Source: a virus
IMG/VR virus record: IMGVR_UViG_3300048813_000140
Span: 1-50,701 of that record
Strand: one strand, 5' to 3'
DNA: 50,701 bases
Shown: positions 48,392 through 50,701 of the stretch, one piece after another
Numbering within the stretch: position 1 is the stretch's first letter
Layout: each line of letters opens with the position of its first letter
The notes under the pieces: generated by a model
What the model was told of the DNA's origin: nothing
The model's database searches: none
Seen by the model: the letters and a program-made list of their open reading frames with translations, nothing else
Program-made: the position numbers and the translations under genes

Positions 48392-48490
48392 GTCACGAAT
48401 ATAGTCAATGAATTCAATCATTTAGTTTGTCCCAAAACGAGACAGCATTTCGCAGTTCTCGTCTGTCACGAATATAGTCAATGAATTCAA
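48392..48490 (+). repeat. 26-bp direct repeat flanking a hairpin
   Basis: A 26-bp word starting GTCACGAATATAGTC is present identically at 48392-48417 and 48465-48490. Between them lies the TGTC/GACA hairpin at 48428-48444. Confidence 0.8.
48428..48444 (+). other. Hairpin with loop inverted relative to the 49.9-kb terminator
   Basis: TGTC-CCAAAACGA-GACA. Arms and 3' flank match the terminator at 49932-49959 (23 of 26 bases in the right arm and flank), but the nine-base loop is its exact reverse complement (TCGTTTTGG there). Stem here is only four base pairs, so termination is unlikely. Confidence 0.65.
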
Positions 48491-48509
48491 ATAGATATAG
48501 ATACACAGA

Positions 48510-48536
48510 TGCCCGACGAGTTTACGTCAGGCATTT
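48510..48536 (+). terminator. Possible rho-independent terminator
   Basis: TGCCCGACG (48510-48518), six-base loop, CGTCAGGCA (48525-48533) with one C-A mismatch, then TTT. The stem is good but the T-run short. It lies before the first small gene. Confidence 0.4.
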
Positions 48537-48634
48537 AAGGCGCGGTCAGTGAGTGAGGCGCGTATATAGTAGTAGTTTCGACTAAATTGAGTGACAGGTC
48601 TCCATGGACACGACGGACCTATTAAGGGGTCTAT

Positions 48635-48772
48635 ATGTCTAAACATGCCGTGAGGGGTCTAAACATGCCATATGTTACCATACATATAATATTAGTACAG
48701 AGACAAGATTCGTGTATGTTTTTGAAACGTTTACACTATAGACAGCCACACAAAAGTTATACAGTGTACTAA
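48635..48772 (+). CDS. 45-residue protein of the right-end block
   Basis: ATG at 48635 follows AAGGGGTCTAT, the same start context as the genes at 48943 and 49662. A second AGGGGTCTAAAC-ATG lies ten codons later in the same frame (48665), so a 35-residue form is possible. The product is MSKHAVRGLNMPYVTIHIIL, then a basic, tyrosine-rich end (RLHYRQPHKSYTVY). No family. Reality depends mainly on the shared start context. Confidence 0.5.
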   Translation: MSKHAVRGLNMPYVTIHIILVQRQDSCMFLKRLHYRQPHKSYTVY

Positions 48773-48942
48773 GATCTGGGTAACACTCATGATTTTTGAA
48801 TATACCTAAATAGTGACCATACGTTCGACAGCATCCCGAATTTAGACTTAATAGTATTGAGGTGTTATCCTATTTAGTTTCGGGCACGAAGTCTGCAATA
48901 TAGATCTGTGTCGGTCCTAAACAACTAAACAAAGGGGTCTAT

Positions 48943-49458
48943 ATGTACGGCATACACGTTGAATCAAGTAGCATGACAGGTCGCCTCATGTCTAATAAGC
49001 GTTATAATGAGTTGAGACTTCAAATGTCAACGGGCGAGTATGGCACGCATACCGCTATTAAAATTAAGACCTCAACTCTAAGTGTTATAATGAAGAGCGA
49101 AACGTCAACTCATTGCTATTTAGAACTAAATGGCGACTCATGTAACGTGACTCTTCGTTTCGACAGAGGTGATACCGCGCGTATATGCGGTTATCCTCAA
49201 GAATGGCTGTTACACGATCAGACAGACCCATATGACCATGATAGCGATACAACGGGCGCCGATCTTTTTGAATGCGATACGATACCTGAACATGTCACTC
49301 AATATGTCTCTAAGGATTTAGAGTGCTCCATACTCCAATTGCTATTAAAATGCGTTACTAAACAGTTTCAAGACCCCTCATGGTCCGACTCATGCGATGA
49401 CGCGACTCGACAAGACGTTATTAATAAAATCGAGAATGCTATTAAGGCGTTGTCATGA
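48943..49458 (+). CDS. Unknown 171-residue protein of the right-end block
   Basis: ATG at 48943 is preceded by AAAGGGGTCTAT, an exact match to the contexts at 48635 and 49662. The sequence begins MYGIHVESSSMTGRLMSNK, has a long strand-rich middle (about 45-85, with NVTLRFDRGDTARICGYP), an acidic segment (DPYDHDSDTTGADLFECD, about 96-113) and a C-terminal helix pair (LECSILQLLLKCVTKQF, VINKIENAIKAL). Seven cysteines are spread through it. Codon and word use (many GACTCA/GTCACTCAAT-type words) differ from the tail and metabolism genes. No family recognised; early or host-takeover function is a guess from position. Confidence 0.7.
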   Translation: MYGIHVESSSMTGRLMSNKRYNELRLQMSTGEYGTHTAIKIKTSTLSVIMKSETSTHCYLELNGDSCNVTLRFDRGDTARICGYPQEWLLHDQTDPYDHDSDTTGADLFECDTIPEHVTQYVSKDLECSILQLLLKCVTKQFQDPSWSDSCDDATRQDVINKIENAIKALS

Positions 49459-49538
49459 GTCAACTGTTAACTGCAATCGTGGCATCATATGGCGTGGGTC
49501 TCGTTATCGGGACTTTAATCTGTAAACTATTAATATAA
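49455..49538 (+). CDS. 27-residue membrane peptide
   Basis: ATGA overlap with the end of the 171-residue gene sets the start. Product MSQLLTAIVASYGVGLVIGT then LICKLLI is one hydrophobic helix ending in a lysine, long enough to cross a membrane. Translational coupling and helical hydrophobicity support it. No family. Confidence 0.5.
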   Translation: MSQLLTAIVASYGVGLVIGTLICKLLI

Positions 49539-49661
49539 CTAAATAAAGTGAGGTATATCATGGTCGAAACCGACGACAGTCGAGTATGGTGAGGCGTATT
49601 CAAACATATATGGTGACTAAATACTTAATTTTATTAATAAACTTTAAAATAAGGGGTCTAT

Positions 49662-49925
49662 ATGTCTACAGAGACTAAATTGCAATATATTGAATACGTT
49701 CGAAACCAACTCAAGACCATCGACAAGACCGATGCCGTTGCGTCGTACGATACGGGTTTCGGTCTTGATATAGTCGATACGCATTTAGGCGACGAAGTGC
49801 ACTGTATGGACGTCCGATGTCACTCAATATTAAAAATCAGACCGCCCAATATTCAAGGTAATGAATGGTATACGGCGTGGAAGCACGCGAAACGCATGGT
49901 GCGCACTTTTTGCAAACAATTATAA
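49662..49925 (+). CDS. Unknown 87-residue protein of the right-end block
   Basis: ATG at 49662 follows AAGGGGTCTAT. The protein begins MSTETKLQYIEYVRNQLKTI (a helix), then DAVASYDTGFGLDIVDTHLGDEVHCMD (about 24-50), then SILKIRPPNIQGNEWYTAWKHAKRMVRTF, a basic helix. It ends just before the strong terminator. Word use is like that of the 171-residue gene (GTCACTCAAT at 49819-49828). The shape is that of small regulator or inhibitor proteins of phage early regions, but no family is recognised. Confidence 0.65.
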   Translation: MSTETKLQYIEYVRNQLKTIDKTDAVASYDTGFGLDIVDTHLGDEVHCMDVRCHSILKIRPPNIQGNEWYTAWKHAKRMVRTFCKQL

Positions 49926-49931
49926 GTACTT

Positions 49932-49959
49932 AGGCTGTCTCGTTTTGGGACAGCCTTTT
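49932..49959 (+). terminator. Rho-independent terminator
   Basis: AGGCTGTC (49932-49939), nine-base loop TCGTTTTGG, GACAGCCT (49949-49956), then TTT. A perfect eight-base-pair stem directly after the 87-residue gene. Confidence 0.8.
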
Positions 49960-50006
49960 GCAGTTATCGTCTGTAGCATATAACTAATTGATTTTATTAA
50001 TATATG

Positions 50007-50239
50007 CTGTGTGACCATGCTGTGTGACCATGCTGTCACGGCACTGTGTGACCATGCTGTGTGACCATGCTGTGTGACCATGCTGTCACGGCACTGTGTG
50101 ACCATGCTGTCACGGCACTGTGTGACCATGCTGTCACGGCACTGTGTGACCATGCTGTCACGGCACTGTGTGACCATGCTGTGTGACCATGCTGTCACGG
50201 CACTGTGTGACCATGCTGTCACGGCACTGTGTGACCATA
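50007..50239. repeat. Mosaic tandem repeat of 13-bp (A) and 11-bp (B) units
   Basis: Unit A is CTGTGTGACCATG and unit B is CTGTCACGGCA. Twelve A and seven B units follow each other without spacers in the order AAB AAAB AB AB AB AAB AB A; the last A ends GTGACCATA. All other units look identical. GTCAC in B and GTGAC in A are inverted copies, so adjacent B and A can pair as hairpins. No unique spacers, so it is not a CRISPR. Confidence 0.9.
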
Positions 50240-50701
50240 TGTTTGAAACTACTACTAATAGTGACATGAGGCACTTTTTGAGACAGTCTAACCTATTGAT
50301 TTCTAAATATGGGATTCTCAATCAGGGATTTTGAAAAAAAGCCCATATTGCAAATGCCATGCCAACGTATCATAATGAGACATTCCAATCCAATAAGTCC
50401 CAGTATTGATCTAGGTTTGGGACTCTCACATATTCCAATGCTAATATACGACCTAGCATATTGCATAGAGTCTTTAGATATTCAGGTATCGTCAAGTATT
50501 AAGATTTTTGAGTTTCATATGTATTTCATTGTATGTATTTCATTGTATGTATTTCATTGTTTTTAGATTGAATTGTTCAATCAATTGCCCGTACGTCTAG
50601 GAATATATTTTGCGTTTACATAGTGTATAACATAATTAAAGTATATCCATTGTGGCGTACAAAACAATACAGAGTAGGGGAGTGGGTCTTTTTTGACTTT
50701 C
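50240..50701. other. Non-coding right end
   Basis: About 460 bases without a supported gene. They hold an AATATGGG/CCCATATT inverted pair (near 50307 and 50340), GTCCC...GGGAC near 50397-50423, and three copies of TATGTATTTCATTG in tandem (50518-50559). AT-rich, and different in character from the metabolism block. Confidence 0.6.

Larger units (their letters stand above)
48327..48595. repeat. 17-bp inverted-repeat pair
   Basis: GTCACTCAATTTAGTCG at 48327-48343 and its exact complement at 48579-48595 enclose the direct repeats and the hairpins. Arms are 235 bases apart. Confidence 0.75.
47847..48634. other. Non-coding repeat-rich region
   Basis: About 790 bases with no supported gene on either strand. 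It contains the GGGGC hairpin, CAGTCACATAGG twice (near 47887 and 47950), the palindrome at 48101-48113, several GACTCAAT/GTCACTCAAT words, a 17-bp inverted-repeat pair, a 26-bp direct repeat and two hairpins. It separates the leftward phage block from a rightward block. Confidence 0.6.

Noticed and set aside
49560-49592. 10-residue frame MVETDDSRVW after GAGG
   Set aside because: Start signal is plausible but the product is too short to support; it may be a broken gene remnant or a leader peptide.
50007-50239. Possible CRISPR array
   Set aside because: Units follow one another directly and alternate between two fixed sequences; there are no unique spacers and no cas genes nearby.
49920-50334. 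Open frames on both strands across the A/B repeat (133 and 86 residues)
   Set aside because: They arise because A plus B is 24 bases (8 codons) without stops; the repetitive product has no ribosome-binding site and changes frame at lone A units.
50309-50566. 85-residue rightward frame at the right end
   Set aside because: No ribosome-binding site; its end is the translated TATGTATTTCATTG triple repeat.

Overview
The window looks like part of a contractile-tailed (myovirus-type) bacteriophage genome, probably a large lytic phage of a bacterial host. The left half is a long leftward run of tail and baseplate genes. The middle is a dense leftward block of nucleotide-metabolism, RNA-repair and small zinc-ribbon genes joined by ATGA/TAATG overlaps. 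Homing endonucleases of two families are scattered through it. Promoters read as ordinary sigma70 sites (several near-consensus -35/-10 pairs with 17-bp spacing), which fits use of host RNA polymerase. The host cannot be named from the sequence.

Layout. 1-5.6 kb: fibre/appendage genes, the first cut by the window edge. 5.6-6.7 kb: a GIY-YIG endonuclease. 6.8-8.3 kb: a rightward cassette with its own promoters (zinc-ribbon protein, SLT-type muralytic enzyme, DnaQ-like exonuclease, 31-residue membrane peptide). 8.2-27.9 kb: the tail module, comprising a tube-like protein, a baseplate protein, a 2622-residue baseplate-J-like protein, a LysM/gp25-type fusion, a small protein, a CPBP-protease-like membrane protein, a central spike, a hub and a probable tape measure. 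28.0-28.9 kb: a second rightward cassette ending in dUTPase. 28.8-46.4 kb: leftward metabolism block with ThyX, peptide deformylase, DUF1643, RNA ligase, nucleotidyltransferase, class II ribonucleotide reductase, metallophosphoesterase, a GGQ release-factor-like protein, a Fis-type regulator, a deoxynucleotidase-like HAD protein, an AAA ATPase, a deoxyribosyltransferase-like protein, a lipoprotein and a Coq7-like diiron protein. 46.4-46.9 kb: a non-coding stretch with several T-arm hairpins and promoters but no convincing cloverleaf tRNA. 46.9-47.8 kb: one unknown gene.

From about 47.85 kb the character changes abruptly. About 800 bp of repeat-rich non-coding DNA is followed by a few small rightward genes of unknown function that share an almost identical ribosome-binding/start context, then a strong terminator, then a mosaic tandem repeat of 13-bp and 11-bp units, then about 460 bp without genes. 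This could be a genome-end/early region, a replication or partition locus, or foreign DNA.

Functionally, the metabolism block would remake the nucleotide pool (dUTPase, ThyX, NrdJ, nucleotidase, deoxyribosyltransferase-like), repair cleaved RNA (RNA ligase, nucleotidyltransferase) and touch translation (deformylase, GGQ protein). The tail module builds a contractile tail with an unusually repeat-rich baseplate. Assignments rest on reading motifs by eye; no database search was possible.
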